Below are positions 36,161 through 46,371 of a DNA stretch of 64,000 bases, one piece after another; within the stretch, counting starts at the first letter, position 1; each line of letters opens with the position of its first letter. The position numbers and the translations under genes are program-made. The notes under the pieces are model-generated. The model saw only the letters and a list, made by a program, of their open reading frames with translations. It did not search any database and was not told the DNA's origin. This DNA is from JAOUEA01 sp963810945 (GTDB taxonomy: Bacteria; Actinomycetota; UBA4738; HRBIN12): contig CAWEPI010000008.1 of the NCBI GenBank assembly GCA_963810945.1, forward strand, positions 248,001 to 312,000, given 5' to 3'.

Positions 36161-37069
36161 CTACGCGGAGAAGACCGCCCGGAGCTGCGCGTCCAACAGG
36201 GGCACGGAGGCGTTGGTGAGCCCCGCGAGCTGCTCGTCCAGGAACCGCAGCAACCCCTCTCGGGCACAGAAGATCGCCCGATCGTAGGTGCCCTCGTCGG
36301 CGGGCCCCTCGTACGCGTCGAGCACCTCGCGCACGAAGGTCGGCCCCAACCAGATCGCGAGCCCGGCGAGGTCCCATGCGGGGTCCGCGATCGTGAGATC
36401 CGCCCAGTCGATCACCGCGGTGACGCGGCGTCCGTCCTCGCTCACGAAGACGTGCTCCCCCTTGAGATCGCCGTGACAGAGCACGGCCTTGCCCGGCCGC
36501 TTCGCCTCCACGGGGATGGGGTCGATCAGGAACCGGTCGACGGCGTCGCCCGCGATCCGGTTGGCCCATTCGATCGCCTTCTCCCCCGCCTCGACGCCGG
36601 CGCCGATCTCCAGGTCGTGGGTCTGCACGCCGGCGGCCTTCGCGCGCCGGATCGGGGCGGCGTGCAGCCGCGAGAGCATGCCCGCCAGCTCGTGCGCGAG
36701 CGCCTCGCGCGCCCAGGGCTTCGGATGGAGGATCGGCCCGTCGCTGGCCTGTCCCTGCCGGCCCGCGGCACGCTCGAACGCCGCGATCGGGAACGGGTAG
36801 CCGGCCATCGGATCGCTCAGGCCGCGGAGCGCCGGCATCACCTCGCCGACCCGGTCGAGGAGCAACGGCTGGAGCGAGCGCTCGCGCTCGAGCTTCGCGG
36901 CGTGGTCGGCGCGCTTCGGGAACTTCACCACGACGTCCCCGACGCGCCAGGTGTCGTGTTCCTGGCCCGCGAGCAAGAGCTTGGGCCGGCCGATCGGGAG
37001 ATCGGGAAACGCTTCAGCGAAGAGGGAGCGGACGACGGTCGAGGATGTGGTGTCGGGCAAAGGGGTCAC
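36161..37069 (-). CDS. Aminoglycoside-phosphotransferase-fold kinase
   Basis: A 302-residue APH-family kinase. GQEHDTWRVGDVVVKFPKRA is the nucleotide-binding lobe with the Lys, AVLCHGDLKGEHVFVSEDGR the catalytic HGDLK loop (catalytic Asp), and VTAVIDWADLTIADPAWDLA the metal-binding IDW motif. The family phosphorylates aminoglycosides, homoserine, choline and other small molecules; chromosomal actinobacterial members are mostly of unknown substrate. I would not call it a resistance gene. It converges with the hotdog gene (17 bases between the stops). A receiver gene follows upstream in the same direction. Confidence 0.85.
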   Translation of the reverse strand: MTPLPDTTSSTVVRSLFAEAFPDLPIGRPKLLLAGQEHDTWRVGDVVVKFPKRADHAAKLERERSLQPLLLDRVGEVMPALRGLSDPMAGYPFPIAAFERAAGRQGQASDGPILHPKPWAREALAHELAGMLSRLHAAPIRRAKAAGVQTHDLEIGAGVEAGEKAIEWANRIAGDAVDRFLIDPIPVEAKRPGKAVLCHGDLKGEHVFVSEDGRRVTAVIDWADLTIADPAWDLAGLAIWLGPTFVREVLDAYEGPADEGTYDRAIFCAREGLLRFLDEQLAGLTNASVPLLDAQLRAVFSA

Positions 37070-37102
37070 GCATCGACCGTAGCAGGGCCGGTGCGGGCGT
37101 GC

Positions 37103-37492
37103 TCAGCTCGCCTGGTCCAGGCCGCGCAGGACCTCGAGCAGTTCGTCGACGTTGAACGGCTTGGGGACGTACGCGTCGGCGCCGAGCTCGGAGGCCTTCG
37201 CCCGGTCCCGCAGGGAGGCGAGCGCCGACACGATCACGACACGCGGGCGTTCCTCACGTGGGAGCTTGGTCATCTCCTCGAGCACCGACCAGCCGTCCAT
37301 CGTGGGCATCATGATGTCGAGCACCATGAGTTTGGGATGGTGCTCGGCGATCTCGGCGAGGGCCTCGATGCCGTTGTTGGCCGCGAAGGTCTGATAGCCC
37401 TCGGCCTCGAGGCTGAACTGGAGCACCCAGACGACCTGAGGCTCGTCGTCCACGACGAGCACGCTCGTTCCGAGTTCGAGTTGATCGACCAT
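37103..37492 (-). CDS. Single-domain response regulator
   Basis: A 129-residue receiver: SVLVVDDEPQVVWVLQFSLE, the phospho-accepting Asp in LMVLDIMMPTMDGW, and GADAYVPKPFNVDELLEVL with the conserved Lys. No output domain. It has no neighbouring kinase, so it is an orphan in this window. The short gap (33 bases) to the APH-type gene suggests they may share a transcript. Confidence 0.9.
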   Translation of the reverse strand: MVDQLELGTSVLVVDDEPQVVWVLQFSLEAEGYQTFAANNGIEALAEIAEHHPKLMVLDIMMPTMDGWSVLEEMTKLPREERPRVVIVSALASLRDRAKASELGADAYVPKPFNVDELLEVLRGLDQAS

Positions 37493-37648
37493 CTACCGCA
37501 GGTTACGGCGTCGCGGGGGTCCCGCTGAATCGGTCGTGCGGGCGGTTTGCCGGGGGCCCGATGCCCGGGCACTCGGCCGATGGTCGGTGTGTCCGGGGGA
37601 GGACGGCCTAGTCATCACTGAGCAGGCAGGTTCACGTACGCAGCGTGC

Positions 37649-38648
37649 TCAGCGGATGCGTACGCCGGATCCCGCGACGACGCGGCCGATCCCGTGCGCA
37701 TCGTGTGCGCTGCCTTGCAGCACCTCGTCGGCGTGATCGGGATCCACCGCGAGGACCATACCGATGCCCATGTTGAAGGTGGAGAAGAGGTCGTCGTCGG
37801 GTACGCCGCCCGCCTCCCGGACGAGACCGAAGATCGGATGTTCGGGCCAGCTCCCGCGCTCGATCTCCGCACCCATGCCCTCCGGGAGCATCCGCGGGAT
37901 GTTCTCGTGGAACCCTCCCCCCGTGATGTGCGCGGCGCCGTGGATGCGTCCGTCGCGCGCGAGCGCCAGCACGTCGCGCGCGTAGATCGCGCACGGCTCG
38001 AGCAACTCGTCGACGAGCGGGCGGTCCAGACCGTCCGGCGTCGCGTCGAGCGGGTACCGATCCAGCAGCGCCGCGCGGACGAGCGAGTAACCGTTGGCGT
38101 GCAGACCGCTGGACGCGAGTCCCACGAGGAGGTCGCCCTCCCGCACGCGCGCGGCACCGAGCAGATCGCCTTCCGACACGGCACCGACGCAGAACCCGGC
38201 CAGGTCGAAGTGGTCTTCAGGCATGACACCCGGATGCTCCGCGGTCTCTCCCCCGAGCAGGGCGCATCCGGCACGGTGGCATCCCTCCACGATCCCTTCC
38301 ACGAGGGAGGCCACGCGCGCGGGCACGACCTTGCCCACGGCCACGTAGTCGAGGAAGAACAGCGGCTCGGCGCCGGTGCACACGACGTCGTCCGCGCACA
38401 TCGCCACGAGGTCGATCCCCACCGTGTTCAACCTGCCACTCGCGCGCGCGATCTCGAGCTTGGTCCCGACCCCGTCCGTGGCGGCGGCGAGCAGGGTGTC
38501 TCCCCCGATCCGGAAGAGCCCCGCGAAGCCCCCGACCTCGTCGGCCATCTCGGGACGGCGCACCCGCGCGGCGAGATCGCGCGATCAGCTCGACGGCCTT
38601 CGCCCCGGCCTCGATGTCCACGCCGGCCCGGCGGTAGGCGTCGCTCAC
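37649..38648 (-). CDS. purM: Phosphoribosylformylglycinamidine cyclo-ligase (AIR synthetase; one frame break)
   Basis: Converts FGAM to AIR with ATP, the fifth purine step. The start is GTG at 38648 (SDAYRRAGVDIEAGAKAVEL). The frame breaks near 38578 after ELIARS and continues RRPEMADEVGGFAGLF, then AATDGVGTKLEIARASGRLN, GIDLVAMCADDVVCTGAEPL, LLGGETAEHPGVMPEDHFDL and HITGGGFHENIPRMLPEGMG, all standard PurM motifs. Repaired length is about 332 residues. It starts 7 bases after the purF stop, and a 150-base non-coding stretch follows it, so it is the last gene of the purine run. Confidence 0.93.
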
Positions 38649-38655
38649 GGGATGC

Positions 38656-40071
<1,416 letters not shown>

Positions 40072-40102
40072 GAGGCACCCATCCTACCCGCTGGCGAGGA
40101 CC

Positions 40103-40720
40103 TCAGAGGCGCGGCGGGAGGGCGCCTTCGATCTCCAGGAGGGTGGTCTTGCGATCGAGACCGCCGGCGTACCCACCGAGCTTCCCGCCCGCGCGCAGCA
40201 CGCGATGGCAGGGCAGGACCACCGGGATCGGGTTCGATCCGAGCGCCGTCCCGACGGCACGCGCGGCCCGCGGATGGCCGATCCGGTCCGCCAGCTCGCC
40301 GTAGGTGGTCGTCTCCCCGAACGGGACGCGCGCGGCCCCGGACATCACCTCCCAGGCGAACGCGCTCAGCAGCCGCCGGTCGATCGGGAGGTCGAACCGC
40401 GTGCGCTCGTGCGCGAAGTACTCCTCGAGCTCGTGACGCCACGCATCCGTGCCCGAGGCCGACGCCAGGATCCGAGGCGACACGCGCTCGGCGATCTCCT
40501 CGAGCACCTCGTCGCGTGGCTCGATGTCGAACGCCACCCGCGCCAGCCCCCGGGGGGTGACGGCGATCAGGAGATCCCCGACGGGCGAGTCCATCGTGGC
40601 CACGGCCACGTCCAGGAGTCCACGGTCGGCGGCGGCGGAACCGAGCTCACCTGCCGCCCGGCGCGACCTGGCGGCCGCGTCGGCGGCCGGAGCCAGTCGC
40701 TTGAGATCGTTGGCGTTCAT
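40103..40720 (-). CDS. ogt: Methylated-DNA-[protein]-cysteine S-methyltransferase
   Basis: A 205-residue suicide alkyltransferase that removes O6-methylguanine lesions. The acceptor is Cys171 in VVLPCHRVLRAGGKLGGYAG, preceded by the helix-turn-helix ETTTYGELADRIGHPRAARA. The N-terminal ribonuclease-H-like domain is present but poorly conserved (VATMDSPVGDLLIAVTPRGL). The ATG at 40720 overlaps the ECF sigma factor stop as ATGA, so DNA repair is coupled to a dedicated sigma factor. Both sit within the purine gene run between the HAD hydrolase and purF. Confidence 0.92.
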   Translation of the reverse strand: MNANDLKRLAPAADAAARSRRAAGELGSAAADRGLLDVAVATMDSPVGDLLIAVTPRGLARVAFDIEPRDEVLEEIAERVSPRILASASGTDAWRHELEEYFAHERTRFDLPIDRRLLSAFAWEVMSGAARVPFGETTTYGELADRIGHPRAARAVGTALGSNPIPVVLPCHRVLRAGGKLGGYAGGLDRKTTLLEIEGALPPRL

Positions 40721-41283
40721 CCCATCAGCTCCCTGAGTCGCTTTGTGCCTTGGTAGACGTTGGCGCGGGCCGCCGCCTCGGAGATCCCCATCAGCTCGGC
40801 GATCTCGACGTAGGGCCGGTCGAGCACGTGGCGATGCACGACGGCCACGCGCTGGCGCGGGGGCAGGTCCCGGACGGCGGCCCACAACGGGTCGTCCTCC
40901 GCGATCGGCTCCGGGTCGTGCGTGGGACGCTCGGGCACGTCGCCGGTGGGCGCCGCCCGCCGCGTCCCGGCACGGTGGTGGTCGATCGCCTTGCGCGACG
41001 CGATCCGCAGGATCCACCGGTCCAGGCGACGGCCGTCCTCCAGGCGGGGGTACGCACGCAGCGCCGCCAGGAACGTCTCCTGGAAGCAATCGTCGGCATC
41101 GTGCGGGCCGACCGCCACGGTGAGGAACCGATAGACCGTGGCACGCTGCGCGTCCAGGAACTCTTGGAACGGAGGCACGGGCGCTCGAGCCGTCGCGCCG
41201 CGGCGTTGGCTCACGCGAGCCTCCGGCTGGCTCACGCGAGCCTCCGGGTGCTGGCTCACGCGCGCCTCCGGGTGCTGGCTCAC
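40717..41283 (-). CDS. ECF-family RNA polymerase sigma factor
   Basis: From the first GTG the protein is 188 residues. After a repeated VSQHPEAR/VSQPEAR head come sigma region 2 (FLDAQRATVYRFLTVAVGPH, CFQETFLAALRAYP, WILRIASRKAIDHHR) and region 4 (LPPRQRVAVVHRHVLDRPYV, ELMGISEAAARANVYQGTKR). Four GTG codons, at 41283, 41259, 41235 and 41214, each follow GGAGG by five bases, so the true start is ambiguous; the sigma fold needs only the sequence after the last. It is coupled to a small ORF upstream (GTGA) and to ogt downstream (ATGA). No zinc-binding anti-sigma factor is recognised. Confidence 0.88.
   Translation of the reverse strand: MSQHPEARVSQHPEARVSQPEARVSQRRGATARAPVPPFQEFLDAQRATVYRFLTVAVGPHDADDCFQETFLAALRAYPRLEDGRRLDRWILRIASRKAIDHHRAGTRRAAPTGDVPERPTHDPEPIAEDDPLWAAVRDLPPRQRVAVVHRHVLDRPYVEIAELMGISEAAARANVYQGTKRLRELMG
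41214..41283 (-). repeat. Tandem repeats each carrying a ribosome-binding site and a GTG start
   Basis: Units of 24, 24 and 21 bases repeat at the 5' end of the sigma-factor gene. Each begins GTGAGCCAG and ends with GGAGG plus five bases, so every unit supplies the Shine-Dalgarno sequence for the GTG of the next. The lengths are multiples of three, so all starts are in one frame (VSQHPEAR, VSQHPEAR, VSQPEAR, VSQRRG). Confidence 0.9.
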
Positions 41284-41456
41284 GCGCCCCTCCGGGGCGA
41301 CGCCCCGGTGCGGTCGCGGCGCCGCCCCGGGCGCAGCGCGAGGTGCTCGCGTCGCCGCCGGACGTCCTCCAGCCGCGCCCGTCGGTCCGCCTCCACCATC
41401 TTGCGTGCCCATGTCTCGAAACTCGATGGAACCACATCCGCCTCCTCGTGCCGCAT
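41280..41456 (-). CDS. 58-residue Arg-rich small protein upstream of the ECF sigma factor
   Basis: ATG at 41456 gives MRHEEADVVPSSFETWARKM, then a charged helix VEADRRARLEDVRRRREHLA and a basic tail ending SPRRGA. The stop overlaps the first sigma-factor GTG as GTGA, which is strong evidence for translation. I do not recognise the family. The helical, charged composition would suit a small partner of the sigma factor or a DNA-binding tail protein; there is no HxxxCxxC zinc motif. No clear ribosome-binding site precedes the ATG, and an earlier start is possible. Confidence 0.5.
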   Translation of the reverse strand: MRHEEADVVPSSFETWARKMVEADRRARLEDVRRRREHLALRPGRRRDRTGASPRRGA

Positions 41457-41500
41457 CGAAGGAGCAACGCGCGCGGGGCCGGGGATGTGAAAGGCGGGCC

Positions 41501-42241
41501 TCAACCGAGTCCGAGCGCAGCCGCGAGGTCACGGTGGTCGTCGATCACGTGGGTGGCCTCCGGACCGCTTTCTCCCGAGGGTGCGTGCGTGCGGTCGCGG
41601 CCGAGCCCCGTGTAGCGCACCGCCACCATCCCGAGGCCGAGGGCGCCCGCAACGTCGGTGCGGCGATTGTCACCCACGTGAGCCACGCGCGCCGGGTCCG
41701 AGACGCCGAGCTCGCGCAGCGCAGGCGAGAACGCCTCGGGCGCGGGCTTGAACCAGCCGGTCTCGTCGCTGAACGCCCAGGCGTCGAAGGCGTCGAGCAG
41801 GCCGAAGCCAGCCAGCCGGTCGCGCAGGGTGGGCGAGGACGTCAGGCCTACGTCACAGACGATGCCCAGACGCAGGCCCGCGCCCCGTAGCTCGGCGAGG
41901 CACTCCTCGATCCCCGGCGCGACATCGAGGTGCACCGCCTCCCCCACCTCGCGGAAGCCCTCGATGAGCCGCGCACGCACCCCGTCGCGGAGGTCGATGC
42001 CGAGCCGCTCGCCGATGAAGTCGACCGTGTCCGTGGGGGTGTACTGGCCCGTGTTCTCGTTCCAGTGCTCCTCGAAGCGCGCCCAGTTCTCGGCGAACGC
42101 CGCCTCCAGCTCCTCGGAGCCGCGCGGCTGGCCCGACTCCTCGAGGGTGAGAGCGAAGCGGCCGATCTGGCCCGAGCGCATCTCACCGGGCCGCTCGGCG
42201 ACGAGCGTCTGCCAGTAGTCGAAGGTGACGGCCTCGAGCAC
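41501..42241 (-). CDS. HAD-superfamily hydrolase
   Basis: A 246-residue haloacid-dehalogenase-type phosphohydrolase. Motif I is AVTFDYWQTLV (nucleophile Asp), motif III Lys lies in WFKPAPEAFSPALRELGV, and motif IV is VAHVGDNRRTDVAGALGLG. The helical cap between about residues 20 and 100 is of the C1 type. The tryptophan-containing FDYWQTL spelling is common in actinobacterial HADs of unknown substrate. It lies 9 bases downstream of purL in the purine run; a nucleotide or phosphoribosyl substrate would make sense but is not shown. Confidence 0.87.
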   Translation of the reverse strand: MLEAVTFDYWQTLVAERPGEMRSGQIGRFALTLEESGQPRGSEELEAAFAENWARFEEHWNENTGQYTPTDTVDFIGERLGIDLRDGVRARLIEGFREVGEAVHLDVAPGIEECLAELRGAGLRLGIVCDVGLTSSPTLRDRLAGFGLLDAFDAWAFSDETGWFKPAPEAFSPALRELGVSDPARVAHVGDNRRTDVAGALGLGMVAVRYTGLGRDRTHAPSGESGPEATHVIDDHRDLAAALGLG

Positions 42242-42250
42242 GCGGCCTCG

Positions 42251-44446
42251 CTACTCGGTCTCGCCCAGCAGGCGCGGGATCGCCGTGGTGAACGCGGTGC
42301 GCAGCTCGTCGACCGAGGTCTCGATCAGCCCCGCGAACACCACGCGCGGACCGCCCGACTCACCCAGGCGCGCGATGGGCACGGCGTGGGCCGTCGCGAG
42401 CTCCAGGACCTCCCGCTCGCACTCGGGCGCCACGCTCACGACGGCCCGGGACGCCGACTCGCTGAAGAGCGCGACGTGGGGCGGGAGGTCGCCCTCGATC
42501 GTGACGGCGCACCCGTGCCCGCCCTCGATCGCCGACTCCGCGAGCGCGATCGCGAGCCCGCCGTCGCCGCAGTCGTGGGCACTCGCCAGCAGGTCGGCCT
42601 GCGAGGCCGCGTACAGGAACCGATGGAGCGAGGCCTCCTTCTCGAGATCCAACGCGGGAGGCCTGCCGGCCACCACGCCCAGGACCGCCTCGGCGAACTC
42701 CGAGCCCCCGAGCTCGGCGAACGTCTCCCCGACCAGGTAGACCGCGAGCCCTGCCCGCGGGAACCCGGTGGGGACGCGCAGACGGTAGTCGGGGAGCAGG
42801 CCGAGCATCCCCACCACCGGCGTGGGCCAGATCGCGGAGTCGCCCGATTCGTTGTAGAAGCTCACGTTTCCGCCGGTCACCGGCGTCTCGAGGGCCAGGC
42901 ACGCGTCGGACATCCCACGGATCGCCTCGGCGAACTCCCACATCACGGCGGACCGTTCGGGGTTGCCGAAGTTCATGCAGTTCGTGATGGCCAGCGGGCG
43001 GGCGCCGGTCACGGCGACGTTGCGCGCGGCTTCGGCGACGGCATGGGCGGCCCCGAGGTACGGGTCGAGCGCCCCGAACCGGCCCTTGCCGTCGGTGGAG
43101 AGCGCGAGACCCTTCAGGGTTCCAGGCACGCGCACGACGGCCGCGTCGCTCCCCGCTCCCGCCACCGTCTGACCCTGCACACGCGAGTCGTACTGCTCGA
43201 AGACCCATCGCTTCGATGCGACGTTGGGCGAGGAGAGCACGGTGAGGAGCGCGTCGCGCAGGTCCTCTTCGAAGGAGACGAAGGTGGGATCGTCCGCGGT
43301 GGAGGGGGCCGGTCGCTGCATCGGGCGGTCGTACTCGGGACCGTCGTCGGTGAGCGAGCGCGCCGGCACCTCCGCCACGACCTCGCCCCGGTGCCTCACC
43401 GTCAGCCCGCCTCCATCGACGAGCGTCGCGATCACGGCGGTCTGCAGTCCCCACCGGTCGCAGACCCCGATGACGGCGTCGAGCTGAGACGGATGAACGA
43501 TCGCGAGCATCCGCTCCTGGGACTCCGAGGTGAGGATCTCGAATGCCTCCATCTCGGGCTCGCGCAACGGCACGGCGTCGAGCTCGAGATCGGCGCCCAT
43601 CCCCGCGCGCGCGGCCGACTCGCTGACCGCGCAGGTGATGCCGGCACCACCCAGGTCCTGCAGGCCCTCCAGGAGGCCCTCTTCGATCAGCTCCAGCGAG
43701 GCCTCGATCAGGAGCTTCTCCGCGAAAGGGTCCCCGATCTGCACGCTGGGGCGTGATGCGCCCGCGCCCTCCTCCAGCGTGGCGGAGGCGAGCACGCTCA
43801 CACCGCCGATGCCATCGCGACCCGTGGCCGACCCGTAGAGGACCATGAGCGAGCCGGCGTGCGCCGTGAGCGACGTCGAGGTCACGAGATCCTCGGCCTT
43901 CGCGAGCCCGACGCACATCACGTCGACGCTCGGGTTGGCGCTGTGAGGCTCCGCGAAATGCACCTCGCCACCGACGGTGGGCACCCCGATGCAGTTGCCG
44001 TAGCCGCCGATCCCCGCCACGACGCCTTCGAAGAGCCAGCGGTTCCGTTCGTCGGTGAGCGGGCCGAACATCAATGGATCGAGCAGCGCCACCGGCCGCG
44101 CGCCCATCGAGATGATGTCGCGCACGATCCCTCCGACCCCGGTGGCCGCGCCTTGATAGGGCTCGATCGCGCTGGGGTGGGAGTGCGATTCCATCTTGAA
44201 CACCGCCGCCCATCCGTCGCCCACGTCGACGGCTCCCGCGTCCTGGCCGGGGCCCACGAGCACGGAGGGGCCTTCGGTCGGCAAGCTCTTCAGGTGGATC
44301 TTGGAGGACTTGTACGAGCAGTGCTCCGACCACATCGCGCCGTACATCGCGAGCTCGGCGGGCCGGGGCTCCCGGCCGAGCGTGGTCACGATGCGCTCGT
44401 GCTCGTCGTCCTTCAGGCCGAGCCGGCGGTGGAGCGGCTCGGTCAT
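42251..44446 (-). CDS. purL: Phosphoribosylformylglycinamidine synthase, large subunit
   Basis: The ATP-dependent subunit making FGAM from FGAR with ammonia delivered by PurQ through PurS. A 731-residue small-type PurL: AMWSEHCSYKSSKIHLKSLP, KMESHSHPSAIEPYQGAATG, GGEVHFAEPHSANPSVDVMC, DLGGAGITCAVSESAARAGM and CMNFGNPERSAVMWEFAEAI are the expected motifs in order. It is intact. The ATG overlaps the purQ stop as ATGA. The separate purS, purQ and purL arrangement is the Gram-positive form. Confidence 0.96.
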   Translation of the reverse strand: MTEPLHRRLGLKDDEHERIVTTLGREPRPAELAMYGAMWSEHCSYKSSKIHLKSLPTEGPSVLVGPGQDAGAVDVGDGWAAVFKMESHSHPSAIEPYQGAATGVGGIVRDIISMGARPVALLDPLMFGPLTDERNRWLFEGVVAGIGGYGNCIGVPTVGGEVHFAEPHSANPSVDVMCVGLAKAEDLVTSTSLTAHAGSLMVLYGSATGRDGIGGVSVLASATLEEGAGASRPSVQIGDPFAEKLLIEASLELIEEGLLEGLQDLGGAGITCAVSESAARAGMGADLELDAVPLREPEMEAFEILTSESQERMLAIVHPSQLDAVIGVCDRWGLQTAVIATLVDGGGLTVRHRGEVVAEVPARSLTDDGPEYDRPMQRPAPSTADDPTFVSFEEDLRDALLTVLSSPNVASKRWVFEQYDSRVQGQTVAGAGSDAAVVRVPGTLKGLALSTDGKGRFGALDPYLGAAHAVAEAARNVAVTGARPLAITNCMNFGNPERSAVMWEFAEAIRGMSDACLALETPVTGGNVSFYNESGDSAIWPTPVVGMLGLLPDYRLRVPTGFPRAGLAVYLVGETFAELGGSEFAEAVLGVVAGRPPALDLEKEASLHRFLYAASQADLLASAHDCGDGGLAIALAESAIEGGHGCAVTIEGDLPPHVALFSESASRAVVSVAPECEREVLELATAHAVPIARLGESGGPRVVFAGLIETSVDELRTAFTTAIPRLLGETE

Positions 44447-45158
44447 GCTCCCGCGCCCGCCATGGCCGAAGCCAGCAACGATGCGAAGAGCGGCTGTCCC
44501 CCGTGGGGCCGACGTCGGGATCCACCGCGTGTTCGGGATGCGGCATCAGCCCCACGACGTTGCCGCGCACGTTCCGGATCCCCGCGATGCCGTCGAGCGC
44601 GCCGTTCGGGTTGTGGGCGTCGTCCACCACGCCGTCGGCGCTCGCGTAGCGGAAGACGACGAGCCCCTCGTCCTCGATCTGCGTCAGCTCGTCGGGCCGG
44701 GCCATGAACGCACCCTCACCGTGCTTGATCGGCACCTCCACGAGCTCGCCCGCCGTGAGGTCGCCCGACACGATGCTCTGCGAGGTCTCGACGCGGAGCA
44801 TCACGTCGCGGCAGATGAAGCGGAGGCCGCGGTTGCGGATCAGGGCTCCGTGCAGCAGACCGCTCTCGCAGAGGATCTGGAACCCGTTGCAGATCCCGAG
44901 GACGGGACCGCCACGGTCGGCGAAGGCCCTGACCTCCTCCATGATGGGCGCGTGCCCCGCGATCGCGCCGCAACGCAGGTAGTCACCGTAGCTGAAGCCG
45001 CCGGGCAGGATCACGGCGTCGACCTGATGCAGGTCGTGCTCGCCGTGCCAGAGCGCGACGCCCTCGCCGCCCATCATCCTCACGGCGTTCAGGGCGTCGC
45101 GGTCGTCGAGCGATCCGGGGAAGGTGATGACGCCGATCCGGGGGGAGCGGTCGCTCAC
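44443..45158 (-). CDS. purQ: Phosphoribosylformylglycinamidine synthase, glutaminase subunit (one frame break)
   Basis: A class I glutamine amidotransferase feeding ammonia to PurL. IGVITFPGSLDDRDALNAVR, VILPGGFSYGDYLRCGAIAG, the nucleophile Cys in GPVLGICNGFQILCESGLLH, and GLMPHPEHAVDPDVGPTG with the catalytic His are present. A break near 44500 after GPTG shifts the end; the other frame reads GQPLFASLLASAMAGAGA and stops in an ATGA overlap with purL, exactly as the other junctions do. GTG start at 45158, 4 bases after the purS stop. About 237 residues when repaired. Confidence 0.94.
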
Positions 45159-45162
45159 GGCC

Positions 45163-45420
45163 TCAGGCCTCCCCGGAGGTCTCGAGGATCCGGAAATCCT
45201 CGATCACGGGGTTCGAGAGCAGGCGCTCGGCCATCGCCTGAACCTGGGACCGCGCCGCCGCCTCGTCCGGAGCATCGAGGCTCACCTCGATGTGCTTGCC
45301 CACGTGCACCGCGTCGACGTTGGTCCATCCGAGCGTCGGGAGCGCCGACATCACCGCCTTGCCGGCCGGGTCCGCGAGACCAGGCTTCAGCGACACGAGG
45401 ACCTCGAACGTGAACGTCAT
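45163..45420 (-). CDS. purS: Phosphoribosylformylglycinamidine synthase subunit PurS
   Basis: The 85-residue structural subunit that bridges PurQ and PurL. FEVLVSLKPGLADPAGKAVM, LGWTNVDAVHVGKHIEVSLD and LLSNPVIEDFRI are characteristic. The ATG at 45420 has AGGAG 6 bases upstream, so it can be translated on its own, even though the purC frame also runs into it without a stop. Confidence 0.93.
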   Translation of the reverse strand: MTFTFEVLVSLKPGLADPAGKAVMSALPTLGWTNVDAVHVGKHIEVSLDAPDEAAARSQVQAMAERLLSNPVIEDFRILETSGEA

Positions 45421-46371
45421 GCCTGCTCCTTCCGGAGACGCTCGAGGTTCGATCGCGCACGTCTCCCAGTCGCCGTCGTCCATCACACCCATCCGCTGCA
45501 GGTACCAGTCCCACCGTTCGCCCGTGATGCGCTCGTACGCCTCCCGATACTTCTCTGCGGTCCGCCTCACGACCTCCTCCGGGAGGTCGGGCGGTGGCGG
45601 CTCATGGTCCCACCCGCTCATGTCGAGCCAGTCCCGCACGAACTGCTTGTCGAAGCTCGGCTGGGGACCGCCCGGGACGTAGGCGTCGGCCGGCCAGAAG
45701 CGCGAAGAATCGGGCGTACCGACCTCGTCGATGAGGATCAACTCGCCGTCGCAGAACCCGAACTCGAACTTGGTGTCGGCCAGGATGACGCCGCGTTCCA
45801 GGGCCACGGCGGCGATGCGCTCGTACACCGTGAGGGAGAGCTCCTTCAGCCGCTCGGCGAGCCCACGCCCGATCAGCTCGGCGGTCTCCTCCGGCGTGAG
45901 CGGCAGGTCGTGGCCCTCTGCCGCCTTCGTGGTCGGCGTGAAGATCGGCTCGGGCAGATGGGCCGACTCGACGAGCCCGGCCGGCAACGCCTGGCCGCAG
46001 ACCGAGCCGCTGCGGAGGTAGTCCTTCCACCCCGATCCACTCAGGTAGCCGCGTGCGACGCACTCGACGGGGATCACCTCGGCGCGCCTGACGAGCATGG
46101 CGCGACCGGAGAGGAACGTCTCGTGGGCGAACGGCTCCGGGAACTCCCAGCGGTTCGCCGTGACCACGTGGTTCGGGACGAGATCTCGCGTCCGCTCGAA
46201 CCAGAAGAGCGAGAAGGCGGTGAGGACCCGACCCTTGTCCGGGACGGGGTCGGGCAGGATCACGTCGAACGCGCTGATGCGATCGCTCGCCACCAGGAGC
46301 AGGGTGTCCGGACCCGCATCGAAGATGTCGCGGACCTTGCCCTGCGCGTGGAGGCCGCCCGCCGCGCTCAC
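45163..46371 (-). CDS. purC: SAICAR synthetase, open into PurS (possible PurC-PurS fusion)
   Basis: SAICAR synthetase joins CAIR with aspartate using ATP. GKVRDIFDAGPDTLLLVASD, RISAFDVILPDPVPDKGRVL, RGYLSGSGWKDYLRSGSVCG, ADTKFEFGFCDGELILIDEV and DSSRFWPADAYVPGGPQPSF are the family motifs; the domain ends at ITGERWDWYLQRMGV. No stop follows: a 20-residue bridge (VMDDGDWETCAIEPRASPEG) leads straight into PurS, giving a 402-residue frame. Either this is a natural fusion or a base error has removed the purC stop, for which GTGATGG right after MGV is a candidate site. The GTG start at 46371 overlaps the purB stop region. Confidence 0.9.
   Translation of the reverse strand: MSAAGGLHAQGKVRDIFDAGPDTLLLVASDRISAFDVILPDPVPDKGRVLTAFSLFWFERTRDLVPNHVVTANRWEFPEPFAHETFLSGRAMLVRRAEVIPVECVARGYLSGSGWKDYLRSGSVCGQALPAGLVESAHLPEPIFTPTTKAAEGHDLPLTPEETAELIGRGLAERLKELSLTVYERIAAVALERGVILADTKFEFGFCDGELILIDEVGTPDSSRFWPADAYVPGGPQPSFDKQFVRDWLDMSGWDHEPPPPDLPEEVVRRTAEKYREAYERITGERWDWYLQRMGVMDDGDWETCAIEPRASPEGAGMTFTFEVLVSLKPGLADPAGKAVMSALPTLGWTNVDAVHVGKHIEVSLDAPDEAAARSQVQAMAERLLSNPVIEDFRILETSGEA

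Noticed and set aside
41283..41532. Upstream extension of the ECF sigma factor to 41532
   Set aside because: The extra residues are the alternative frame of the small ORF, low-complexity and without sigma homology; four well-placed GTG starts lie further in.
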